A stretch of 64,000 bases of DNA, taken from NCBI RefSeq assembly GCF_040126305.1, contig NZ_CP149510.1, forward strand, positions 3,483,001-3,547,000, given 5' to 3'. A program made the translations under genes and the position numbers. Under the pieces are notes generated by a model. That model searched no databases, was not told the DNA's origin, and saw only the letters and a program-made list of their open reading frames with translations. Shown one piece after another: positions 47,001 through 54,554 of the stretch. This DNA is from Pararhizobium sp. A13 (GTDB lineage: Bacteria > Pseudomonadota > Alphaproteobacteria > Rhizobiales > Rhizobiaceae). The stretch's first letter is position 1. Every line of letters begins with the position of its first letter.

Positions 47001-48195
47001 TGCGGCCGTCGACCTCGGGCAGCGCCACGTTCATCGCCAGATCGCGCGCCATGAGGCCCTGCGGCGAGGCTTCCCACGCTTTCCGGGTAGAGCCCGAGAA
47101 GATCACCTGCAACACCGGCGCATCGGTGAACTCCAGCACCGTCGGCTGGCGATCCGCGCCCGGCGCCGACACAGCGAAACCGGTGGCATTCATGACCACG
47201 TCCGGCGGCGCCTCGCCAAAGATCGCCTCCAGCGTGCCGATCGACACGGCGTCCTTGAGGCTCGAAACAAAGACCGGAAGGACGGTCATTCCCTCGGCGA
47301 CGAGCGCCTCGATCAGGGCTTCGACTGGCCTGGTTTCGCCGCTTTGGACGAGGGCGCGGTAGAAGCAGAGGGCGGCGATTGGCGGACGGTTCAGCTCCGC
47401 ATGCGTGGGGGCTTTACCCCCCTCTGCCTTGTCGGGCATCTCCCCCTTAAGGGGGGAGATCGCTGGCGGACGCTCTGGCTGTTCCAAGTCGCTCGCGGCA
47501 AGTTCGAAGTCCGCGTTGACCTGGAGAGATTGCTGCAGGTCAATCTCTCCCCTTGAGGGGGAGACTTCAGCAAAGCTGACAGAGGGGGGTAGCTGTCCGG
47601 CCTCACGAAAACCCGCCGCTCTCTTCCACACCTCGACCCCAACAACGCCCTCGCCCGGCCACCAGATACCGGCCTTGAGCAACGGTGCGGCAGGCTCCGG
47701 CTTTTCCGAACCGTCGATCAGCGCATCGGCATAGGCGAGCAGCCGCACCATATTGTCGGCGCCGCCCTCGGTGAAATAGGCCCACATCCGGTTGCGGTCC
47801 TCGGCGGAAACCGTCGAAAACGGCTCGAGGCCCGGATCCGGCTTGTCATAACCAGGCAGGACGGCGATCTGGAATTTCTGCGTGACGGCAGCGGCATGCA
47901 ACGCCTCCAGCACATACTGGAAATAGCTGGCGCCGCCGAGTGGACGAACGATGATCAGCTTGGCATGCCGCGCCGTACGCTCGACATAGGTATCGACCGA
48001 CATCGGATGTTTCAGCGTCAGCAGGCTTGCGACCCGCAGGCTGGATTTGCCTTGACGCATGCGGTGCGCGGCGGCGATCGCCGAAAGCTCAGTATCGGCG
48101 GCGGACAGGAACAGGATATCGGCGGGCGACTGACCGAGGTCGATCGCTTCCTCGCCATCTGCGATCGTGCCTTTCTGGGCTAGGAGGAGATGCAT
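44095..48195 (-). CDS. cobN: Cobaltochelatase large subunit CobN with repeat-derived insertions
   Basis: This is the main subunit of the ATP-dependent CobNST complex that inserts cobalt into hydrogenobyrinic acid a,c-diamide. The N-terminus [38 protein letters not shown] and the core ([53 protein letters not shown]) are typical. At 1366 residues it is about 90 longer than the ~1275 usual for CobN. Two insertions at residues ~202-260 and ~813-853 account for this; they translate palindromic repeat pairs ([15 protein letters not shown], LPPSV...ISPSRGEI). Start 48195 has GGGAG upstream. Confidence 0.93.
   Translation of the reverse strand: [1366 protein letters not shown]
45634..45757. repeat. 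Palindromic repeat pair inserted in frame in cobN (copy 1)
   Basis: Two ~47-bp arms in inverted orientation (45634-45682 and 45712-45757) flank a 29-base spacer. Each arm joins a GATCTCCCCC...GGGGG half and a GACAGAGGGGGGT end. The arms match apart from a few bases. The cobN frame runs through without a stop. It resembles the intergenic mosaic elements (RIME type) of rhizobia. Confidence 0.85.
47416..47590. repeat. Palindromic repeat pair inserted in frame in cobN (copy 2)
   Basis: Arms at 47416-47461 and 47543-47590 belong to the same repeat unit as copy 1 but face in the opposite way, with an 81-base non-repeat spacer between them. Again the cobN frame is kept. Confidence 0.85.
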
Positions 48196-48223
48196 GACAT
48201 TCTCCCAGCGAATGAGGTGAAAG

Positions 48224-48445
48224 TCCCCTCCCCAACCCCTCCCCACAAGGGGGCGGGGCTTATCTGCCGCGCCTCCGAACGAGGCAACTGCCTACGACCT
48301 ACAGGCAGACCTCCGTTTGAGGAGGCCGGATCGATCGATGCCAAAGCACGCGATGGACTCTTCTCCGTCAACTTTGAGAATCGCTGGTGGATCTGCAAAC
48401 TCAGTCCAAGCCCCTCCCCCTTGTGGGGAGGGGTTGGGGAGGGGA
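48224..48445. repeat. MITE-like palindromic element between cobN and cobW
   Basis: Terminal inverted repeats of ~37 bases (48224-48261 and 48409-48445, running from TCCCCTCCCCAACCCCTCC inward) flank a ~147-base core. The core holds a further imperfect inverted repeat (GCCTCCGAACGAGG...CCTCCGTTTGAGGAGGC, about 48271-48327). It differs from the units inside cobN and has no coding capacity. Confidence 0.85.
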
Positions 48446-48471
48446 ATGCTGCTCGCCCGGTCAAAACGACC

Positions 48472-49536
48472 TCAAACCGCAGCAACGATGGCGGCGCGCA
48501 CGGCGGCCTCATCCATGTCGTGCAGGCCAATGACGACGAGGCGGGTGCCGCGGGTCTCTCCCAGCGCCCAGGCGCGGTCGAAATACTGGTCGATGCGGGC
48601 GCCGACGGCCTGGATCAACAGGCGCATCGGCTTGCCGGGAACGTCGGCGAAACCCTTGAGGCGCAGCACGTCGTGTTCGGCGATGATCGTCTTCAGCTTT
48701 TCGACAAAGCCTGCCGGGTTGGCGATCGCGCCAAGTTCGACGACGAAGCTGTCGAATTCGTCGTGATCGTGCTCCTCGCCGTTTTCATGCTCCATTTCAT
48801 GATGGGACTTGCGGTTGGCGATGTCGCTTTCGGTGCCGACGCCGAGGCCGAGAAGCACGGCGGCGGAAACCTCGCCGTTCTTCGCCTCGATCATCGACGG
48901 CTTGCGGCTGGTGCGGGCTGCAACCTCCTTGCGAACGAAGGCGAGACCGGTCGCATCGAGCAGATCGGTCTTGTTGAGAACGATCAGGTCGGCTGCGGTG
49001 AGCTGGTCCTCGAACAGTTCCTCGATCGGGCTCTCGTGATCGAGATTGTCGTCCTCGACGCGCAGGGCATCGACCTTGTCGTGATCGTCGGCAAAGCGGC
49101 CGGCAGCAACGGCGGCGCTGTCGACGACGGTGATGACGCCATCGACGGTGACTTCGCTGCGGATATCCGGCCAGTTGAAGGCGGCGATCAGCGGCTGCGG
49201 CAGCGCAAGACCGGACGTCTCGATGACGATGTGGTCCGGGCGGTTCTCGCGCTCGAGCAGCTTCGTCATCGTCGGAATGAAATCATCAGCGACGGTGCAG
49301 CAGATGCAGCCGTTGGTGAGTTCGATGATGTCGTCTTCGCTGCAGGCCTCGGCGCCGCAACCCTTTAGCACGTCGCCGTCAACGCCGAGATCGCCGAACT
49401 CGTTGATGATCAGCGCGATGCGCCGGCCGTCGGCATTCTCGAGGATGTTGCGGATCATCGTCGTCTTGCCGGCGCCGAGGAAGCCGGTGATGACGGTTGC
49501 CGGGATCTTGCCGTGGGCGGCTTTTGCGAGTGTCAT
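48472..49536 (-). CDS. cobW: Cobalamin biosynthesis GTPase CobW
   Basis: This G3E-family GTPase has 354 residues and is thought to deliver cobalt to the CobNST chelatase. It has Walker [12 protein letters not shown] at ~18, the metal-binding CxCC in TNGCICCTV, and LNKTD for base recognition. A His/Glu-rich linker (HHEMEHENGEEHDHDEFD, ~255-275) precedes the CobW_C domain. It lies 3 bases downstream of cobP and is followed by the palindromic element before cobN. Confidence 0.93.
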   Translation of the reverse strand: MTLAKAAHGKIPATVITGFLGAGKTTMIRNILENADGRRIALIINEFGDLGVDGDVLKGCGAEACSEDDIIELTNGCICCTVADDFIPTMTKLLERENRPDHIVIETSGLALPQPLIAAFNWPDIRSEVTVDGVITVVDSAAVAAGRFADDHDKVDALRVEDDNLDHESPIEELFEDQLTAADLIVLNKTDLLDATGLAFVRKEVAARTSRKPSMIEAKNGEVSAAVLLGLGVGTESDIANRKSHHEMEHENGEEHDHDEFDSFVVELGAIANPAGFVEKLKTIIAEHDVLRLKGFADVPGKPMRLLIQAVGARIDQYFDRAWALGETRGTRLVVIGLHDMDEAAVRAAIVAAV

Positions 49537-49539
49537 GGA

Positions 49540-50064
49540 TCAACCCTTCATTTTCAGCGGCAATCCGGCCGCGATAAAATAGACTTCCGCGGATTTCTCC
49601 GCAACGATCTGGTGCAGCCGGCCGGCATGATCGCGGAAATCGCGCGCCATGCGGTTTTCCGGCACGATGCCGAGCCCGACCTCGTTCGAAACGAACACCA
49701 GCCGTGCCTGCGCCTGCGGCAACCATGCGGCCAGGTTCTGAAATTCTGCCGCAACGTCGCGATTCTCCATCATCAGATTGGTGACCCAGAGGGTCAGGCA
49801 ATCGATCAGCATGATACGGTCGGGCGCGTCGATCGCTTTCAGGCAGGCGGTAAGTTCAAGCGGTTCCTCATGCGTCTGCCAACTAGGTCCCCGCCGTTCG
49901 CGATGCTCGGCAATCCTTGCCTGCATCTCCCCGTCCCAGGCCCTTCCGGTCGCGACGTAGTGCATGCCGAGACCCGACGCGATGACGAGTTTTTCAGCGA
50001 ACGTCGATTTGCCGGAACGAGCGCCGCCAAGAACCAACACGGGTCCCGTTTTCGTCGATGTCAT
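49540..50064 (-). CDS. cobP: Adenosylcobinamide kinase / guanylyltransferase CobP
   Basis: This bifunctional CobU-type enzyme of 174 residues phosphorylates adenosylcobinamide and then transfers GMP. The P-loop is [17 protein letters not shown]. The guanylylation His region is [26 protein letters not shown], and [25 protein letters not shown] marks the family. It is the first gene of the operon and lies behind a cobalamin riboswitch. Confidence 0.94.
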   Translation of the reverse strand: MTSTKTGPVLVLGGARSGKSTFAEKLVIASGLGMHYVATGRAWDGEMQARIAEHRERRGPSWQTHEEPLELTACLKAIDAPDRIMLIDCLTLWVTNLMMENRDVAAEFQNLAAWLPQAQARLVFVSNEVGLGIVPENRMARDFRDHAGRLHQIVAEKSAEVYFIAAGLPLKMKG

Positions 50065-50079
50065 GGAACGATCCCAGCC

Positions 50080-50160
50080 TTATTGTTCGCCGGGGAATAC
50101 GCAGGCGCTGAGGCAAGAAACGCAAGAATGGCCGCTGCGAGAGCGGGATGAAAAAGCCAT
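50080..50160 (-). CDS. Possible leader peptide between riboswitch and cobP
   Basis: This 26-codon frame starts at ATG 50160 with GGAGG 5 bases upstream and ends with TAA 15 bases before the cobP start, in the same frame as cobP. It is rich in Ser, Arg and Cys (MAFSSRSRSGHSCVSC...). A long hairpin (50176-50214) ends just before its ribosome-binding site. It may couple cobP translation to the riboswitch; it resembles no family I know. Confidence 0.4.
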   Translation of the reverse strand: MAFSSRSRSGHSCVSCLSACVFPGEQ

Positions 50161-50221
50161 GACAACCTCCGTGCTGGCATCGGGAGTGTCTCTCCCTGGA
50201 TCGGGCACGATGCCCTTGAGG

Positions 50222-50565
50222 ATGGCAGGTCTCCTGGCTCACGGCGTCACGAACCTCGTCAAAGGCCCGAACGGGTCCGCCTCGCCTTCCCGGAGTTTTT
50301 CGACATCACGAAGAGGTGGACGATTCGTAGAAATAGAGGCGTCCCGCCCCGGCTGATCGTGATGCCACTCCAGTGGCTTTTCCGGTTGGACCGGCCATTC
50401 CGCGGCCGCACCACGCAGCCTGTCCGGAACACCGGTTTTCCCGGATGGCGAACCCTGACCGTTCTACAGTCGCGGGGTCGGCTGCGATAAGAATGCCCGG
50501 CTTGGGTCCATCCCTTCACATTCCCATTTACTCCTGAACCGAAACGCCGGTCCGGGAACCATCCA
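50222..50565 (-). ncRNA. Cobalamin riboswitch upstream of cobPWNO
   Basis: On the minus strand the canonical order is clear: GGTTCCC near the 5' end, AAATGGGAATGTGAAGGG, then GCAGCCGACCCCGCGACTGT (~50464-50484). A GCCACTGGAGTGGC stem-loop follows (~50364-50377), and finally the B12 box GAGCCAGGAGACCTGCC (50224-50240). The expanded middle region is typical of alphaproteobacteria. Bound adenosylcobalamin should lower expression of cobP and the genes behind it. Confidence 0.95.
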
Positions 50566-50626
50566 ATGGCTGATGATTAGGCGCTCGGTTGAACCCTGTC
50601 AATTGAAAGACCGGCTGTGCGAGGCT

Positions 50627-52081
50627 TCACGGCATCAATGTATCGAGCCACCGCGCGTCGAGGACCGTTTCGAGTTCTGCCGCGATATCATCAAGCGCCC
50701 GATCGACGGATTGACGGTAGTTTTCGCCGCCACCTTCGATGCCGAAACTGTTGAGAAGCGCGGCCCGATAGGCGTCGCTGGCAAACAGGCCATGCAGGTA
50801 GGTACCGCTAACCCTGCCATCGGTCGAGACGGCACCATCGGCGCGGTGGTCGATGATCACCGCAGGACGAGCACAGTCCGATCCGGTCGTCCGACCCAAG
50901 TGGATTTCGTAACCGTCCAGCGCCACATCATAGACGGCCGAACGGGCCATGCTGTTGCGCACCGTCTTTTCCGGCGCCATTTCGGTTTCGACGGACAGTA
51001 GGCCCAGCCCCTCGATCTCGCGCACATTTCCCTCAATGCCGTGCGGGTCGGTAACGCGGCTTCCGAGCATCTGGTAGCCGCCGCAGATGCCGATGACGTG
51101 ACCGCCGCGCCGCACATGCGCCTGAAGATCGCGGTCCCATCCTTGAGCGCGAAAATCGGCGAGATCGGCGATTGTCGCCTTCGAGCCCGGAATGACCACC
51201 AGGCCGGCGTCGACCGGGATCGGTTCTCCGGCGCGGACGAAGACGAGATCGATCTCCGGTTCGGCGGCCAGCGGGTCAAGATCGTCAAAATTGGCGATAC
51301 GCGACAGGACGGGAACAGCGACCTTCAATGCCTTGCCGCCGCCCCGCGCCAGTTTTTCCAAGACGACCGAGTCCTCGGCCGGCAGGCGCCCGGCGCTTTT
51401 CAACCAGGGCACGACACCGAAACAGGGCCAGCCGGTAAAGCGCTGAACAGCCGCGACGCCGTCATCGAAAAGCGAAACGTCGCCTCGGAACTTGTTGATG
51501 ATATAGCCACTGATCATCCGCCGGTCTTCATCGGACAGGATCGTATGGGTGCCGACCAGCGATGCGATCACACCACCACGGTCGATATCACCGACAAGCA
51601 CCACTGGAACGTTCGCGCGGGTGGCAAAACCCATATTGGCGATGTCGCCGGCGCGAAGATTGATCTCGGCGGGCGACCCCGCGCCTTCAACGACAACAAG
51701 ATCACGCCCGGCGCCGACCGTTTCGAGGCTCTCCATGACGGCGGCCATCAGCTTCGGTTTCAAGGCCTGATAGTCCCGTCCTTTCGCCTGGCCTGCCACC
51801 TTGCCCTGCACGATGATCTGGCTGCCCGTTTCCGACTGGGGCTTAAGAAGGACCGGGTTCATGTGAACCGAAGACGGTATGCGCGCCGCCATCGACTGCA
51901 GCCATTGGGCCCGGCCGATCTCGCCGCCGTCGTCCGAGACGGCGGCGTTGTTGGACATGTTCTGCGGCTTGAACGGGGCAACCTTTACCCCGCGATTGGC
52001 CATGAGGCGGCACAGGCCCGCAACGAGTACCGTTTTTCCGACATCGGAGCCGGTTCCCTGAAGCATGATCGTCTTTGTCAT
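50627..52081 (-). CDS. cobQ: Cobyric acid synthase CobQ
   Basis: This glutamine amidotransferase has 484 residues and amidates side chains b, d, e and g of adenosylcobyrinic acid a,c-diamide. The N-terminal dethiobiotin-synthetase-like domain has IMLQGTGSDVGKTVLVAGLCR and VVEGAGSPAEINLRAGDIANMG. The glutaminase domain carries its Cys in VIGICGGYQMLG and an His in YLHGLF. MTKTIMLQG at 52081 is the usual N-terminus; the frame stays open to 52285 without a good start. It is separated from cobP by the riboswitch. Confidence 0.95.
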   Translation of the reverse strand: MTKTIMLQGTGSDVGKTVLVAGLCRLMANRGVKVAPFKPQNMSNNAAVSDDGGEIGRAQWLQSMAARIPSSVHMNPVLLKPQSETGSQIIVQGKVAGQAKGRDYQALKPKLMAAVMESLETVGAGRDLVVVEGAGSPAEINLRAGDIANMGFATRANVPVVLVGDIDRGGVIASLVGTHTILSDEDRRMISGYIINKFRGDVSLFDDGVAAVQRFTGWPCFGVVPWLKSAGRLPAEDSVVLEKLARGGGKALKVAVPVLSRIANFDDLDPLAAEPEIDLVFVRAGEPIPVDAGLVVIPGSKATIADLADFRAQGWDRDLQAHVRRGGHVIGICGGYQMLGSRVTDPHGIEGNVREIEGLGLLSVETEMAPEKTVRNSMARSAVYDVALDGYEIHLGRTTGSDCARPAVIIDHRADGAVSTDGRVSGTYLHGLFASDAYRAALLNSFGIEGGGENYRQSVDRALDDIAAELETVLDARWLDTLMP

Positions 52082-52326
52082 GACGTCTCGTCTAGCATTG
52101 CCGCCGTCACAAGAAAAGCCATGTTTTGCCGTATTTTGCCGCCTTTTCTGCCGGTCGTTCACGCGACATTTCAGGCTGCTGCAAGGCTTGTCCGACTTTG
52201 CCGTGGCACTATCCGGAAAACGACATTTCACGGCGAAAACAATTGTTGCGTTGCGCAAGAACAGGCGTATATCAGCGTCGATCAAATCACGGGGCGCAAG
52301 CGCTCTACACCCAAGGTCACTCCCAG

Positions 52327-52470
52327 ATGTTGTTCATCTTCAGCAAGCCCAATTTCGTGCAGATCGCCTGGAACTCCAAGGCGCCGGAAAACCAGTCGCG
52401 CGTCCGCAACACCGTGATGCCGGCACCCTTCGGCCCCCTCGGTTTCATCCGCACGCGCAGCGTCGGCTGA
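52327..52470 (+). CDS. Small protein of unknown function ended by a strong terminator
   Basis: This 47-codon frame (MLFIFSKPNFVQIAWNSKAP...FGPLGFIRTRSVG) starts with AAGGT about 10 bases upstream. It stops 24 bases before a perfect 10-bp terminator on the same strand. No other plus-strand gene could use that terminator. The sequence mixes hydrophobic and basic residues and has no recognised domain. It is divergent from cobQ. A small RNA ending at the same terminator is an alternative. Confidence 0.5.
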   Translation: MLFIFSKPNFVQIAWNSKAPENQSRVRNTVMPAPFGPLGFIRTRSVG

Positions 52471-53043
52471 TCCATTCCTCCCGGCCGACCACTTAAACCG
52501 CGCCTCACCACGGCGCGGTTTTTCTTTTGCCGGAATGCACGCTCGAAATCTTCCTGGCCCAAAACGCGAAAACCGCACCCGCTCCCTTCGGAACTGTGCG
52601 GCCTGCCAAGATACGCATGGCTTCTGCGGCATACACCCGCAGAACGCTCCGGCCCGGGACGCAATACCTGATCCGGGCGGGCGGCAAGTCTCCCCAACCG
52701 CGGAAAGACAATTAGCCTGACAGTGTTACCGGATGGTTAGTAAGAGCTTAACCAAAGGTGAATTTCGTTTTTTTGAGATTTTTTTCGCCACCCGGAAAAA
52801 TCCTTCCGAAGGCGCATACGGAACACAATTTGTCTGCGATAAAACACGCCATAAAGCCGCTTTATGAAGCAGTGCTAATTTCACGCCAATGAACCGGCCA
52901 TTTGCACAAAAATCTTGCCCATTCGGTTAAAATTCAACAGCTTGCACGTGCATTCCCGCACTTAAAAAACCTTACCGGGCGATCGCGGAGGTTGATTTCT
53001 CCAGAGGAATACTTACGCTGCCCGCAACGGTAAAAAGAGAGAG
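52471..53043. other. Intergenic region upstream of the proXWV operon
   Basis: After the terminator, about 500 bases become AT-rich toward 52740-52900, with several A and T runs that may hold promoters. A 62-codon plus-strand frame at 52527-52715 starts inside the terminator tail and lacks a ribosome-binding site. I see no RNA gene or clear operator. Confidence 0.4.
52495..52523 (+). terminator. Strong intrinsic terminator
   Basis: A perfect 10-bp stem, AAACCGCGCC/GGCGCGGTTT, has a 7-base loop and is followed by TTC TTTT. It points to a plus-strand transcript that ends here. Confidence 0.9.
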
Positions 53044-53211
53044 ATGGCTGAGACAGGGTTTCGCGGTCAGACAAGAAAACTCGAACACCGTTGCAGCGGG
53101 GATGAAAGACTGGCCTTTGCCTCAAAATGCCCCGGCCTGCTTCAACCTGAACGATTGGGCGCCCAGGACTGCAGTATTCTGGTCCGCCCCAAAGATTTTT
53201 GGCTGCATTAA
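53044..53211 (+). CDS. Possible small ORF upstream of proX
   Basis: A 55-codon frame (MAETGFRGQTRKLEHRC...RPKDFWLH) starts at ATG 53044 after AAGAGAGAG and stops 18 bases before proX. It is basic and contains four Cys residues. It shows no known domain, and its codon use is not clearly rhizobial. It may be a leader frame or may not be translated. Confidence 0.28.
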   Translation: MAETGFRGQTRKLEHRCSGDERLAFASKCPGLLQPERLGAQDCSILVRPKDFWLH

Positions 53212-53229
53212 GACTGGGAGGTCTTAAAC

Positions 53230-54228
53230 ATGAAGAAGCTCCTCGCTTCCACCATTCTCGCCGCCGGCCTTTACGCTATGGCCGGATCAGCGCAGGCCGC
53301 AGAGTGCGGCGAAGTCAGCATCGCAGAAATGAACTGGGCATCGGCCGGCGTTGCCGCGCATGTCGACAAGTTCATCCTTGAAAATGGCTATGGCTGCACG
53401 GTAACGCTCGTTACCGGCGACACTATGCCGACATTCACATCCATGAACGAGAAGGCCCAGCCCGACATGGCGCCCGAATTGTGGGTCAATGCCGTGCGCA
53501 CGCCTCTCGACGCCGCCATCAAGGAAGGCCGCCTGATCGAAGCCGCACCGCTGCTCAGCGAAGGTGGCGTCGAAGGCTGGTGGATTCCGAAGTTCATCGC
53601 CGACGCAAATCCCGACATCAAGACCGTCCAGGACGCGCTGAAGCATCCTGAACTGTTCCCGGCGCCTGAGGATCCGTCCAAGGCTGCGATCTACAACTGC
53701 CCGTCGGGCTGGAACTGCCAGGTGTCCTCCGCCAACCTCTACAAGGCGCTCGGCGCTGAAAAGCTCGGCTTCGAGTTGATCGACACCGGTTCGGCTGCCG
53801 GTCTCGACGGCTCGATCTCCAACGCCTTTGAAAAGAAGTCCGGCTGGCTCGGCTATTACTGGGCTCCGACCGCCATTCTCGGCAAGTATGAGATGACCCG
53901 CCTCAGCTTCGGCGTGGAAAACGACAAGGCGGAGTGGGATGCCTGCACGGCGGTCCCGGATTGCCCGAATCCGAAGGTCAACTCCTATCCGACCTCGGAC
54001 GTCTACACTGTCGTGACCAAGGCATTCTCCGAGAAGGCCGGTGTTGCTATGGACTACGTCAAGGTCCGCAAATGGGACAACGGCACCGTCAACAAGGTTC
54101 TCGCTTGGATGGATTCCAACCAGGGCACGAACGAAGACGCAGCAAAGCACTTCCTGGAAAACTATCCGGACATGTGGAGCAAGTGGGTCGCGCCTGACGT
54201 CGCAGAGAAGGTCAAGGCCGCCCTCTAA
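53230..54228 (+). CDS. proX: Glycine betaine/proline-type ABC transporter substrate-binding protein
   Basis: This 332-residue periplasmic receptor has a signal peptide ending SAQA-AECGE. The OpuAC/ProX fold is seen in VSIAEMNWASAGVAAHVDKFILENGYGCTVTLV. Aromatic residues for quaternary-ammonium binding are plentiful (PELWVNA, EGWWIPKF, SGWLGYYWAPTA). It differs from rhizobial ChoX, so betaine or proline betaine is the likelier ligand. GGGAGG lies before ATG 53230. Confidence 0.85.
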   Translation: MKKLLASTILAAGLYAMAGSAQAAECGEVSIAEMNWASAGVAAHVDKFILENGYGCTVTLVTGDTMPTFTSMNEKAQPDMAPELWVNAVRTPLDAAIKEGRLIEAAPLLSEGGVEGWWIPKFIADANPDIKTVQDALKHPELFPAPEDPSKAAIYNCPSGWNCQVSSANLYKALGAEKLGFELIDTGSAAGLDGSISNAFEKKSGWLGYYWAPTAILGKYEMTRLSFGVENDKAEWDACTAVPDCPNPKVNSYPTSDVYTVVTKAFSEKAGVAMDYVKVRKWDNGTVNKVLAWMDSNQGTNEDAAKHFLENYPDMWSKWVAPDVAEKVKAAL

Positions 54229-54554
54229 GCACGAATTCCGATGGGCAGCGGAGCCTCGATCTTCGCTGTCTCACCCTTACGACGTACCTGAAAGATCCGG
54301 CAACGCAGCGGAGCGGCAACCGGAGGAAGATTATGGGGCTAGTACCCGGCGGCGTGAAGATGCCGCCGGTGTTTCACCAAATGTGGATGTGAAAACGAAG
54401 ATCGTCGCAAACGGCATAGCCGCCTGCGGCGAAACTTGTCACATTCTCGAAATGCCGGGGTCCGGAGAGACCACCCAAGTCTGCGCACCAGCCTGAAACA
54501 GGCTCATTGAAGCAGCCGGCCATAAATAAAACTTCCGGTTTAAAGGGGAACGAC
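54229..54554 (+). other. Spacer between proX and proW with hairpin
   Basis: This 326-base spacer carries a perfect 8-bp hairpin, CCGGCGGC/GCCGCCGG at 54346-54369, without a T run. It probably stabilises the proX message or attenuates readthrough. A 19-codon frame with a good ribosome-binding site (ATG 54333) overlaps the hairpin and is not called as a gene. Confidence 0.5.

Noticed and set aside
45634..47590. CRISPR-like or insertion-sequence interpretation of the repeats in cobN
   Set aside because: There is no regular spacing of short direct repeats and no transposase; the units are palindromic mosaics present as inverted pairs.
52527..52715. 62-codon frame in the region before proXWV
   Set aside because: It begins within the tail of a strong terminator and has no ribosome-binding site or family resemblance.
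54333..54392. 19-codon frame with a good ribosome-binding site between proX and proW
   Set aside because: It runs through the intergenic hairpin and gives an unremarkable peptide; it more likely reflects chance spacing of GGAGGA and ATG.
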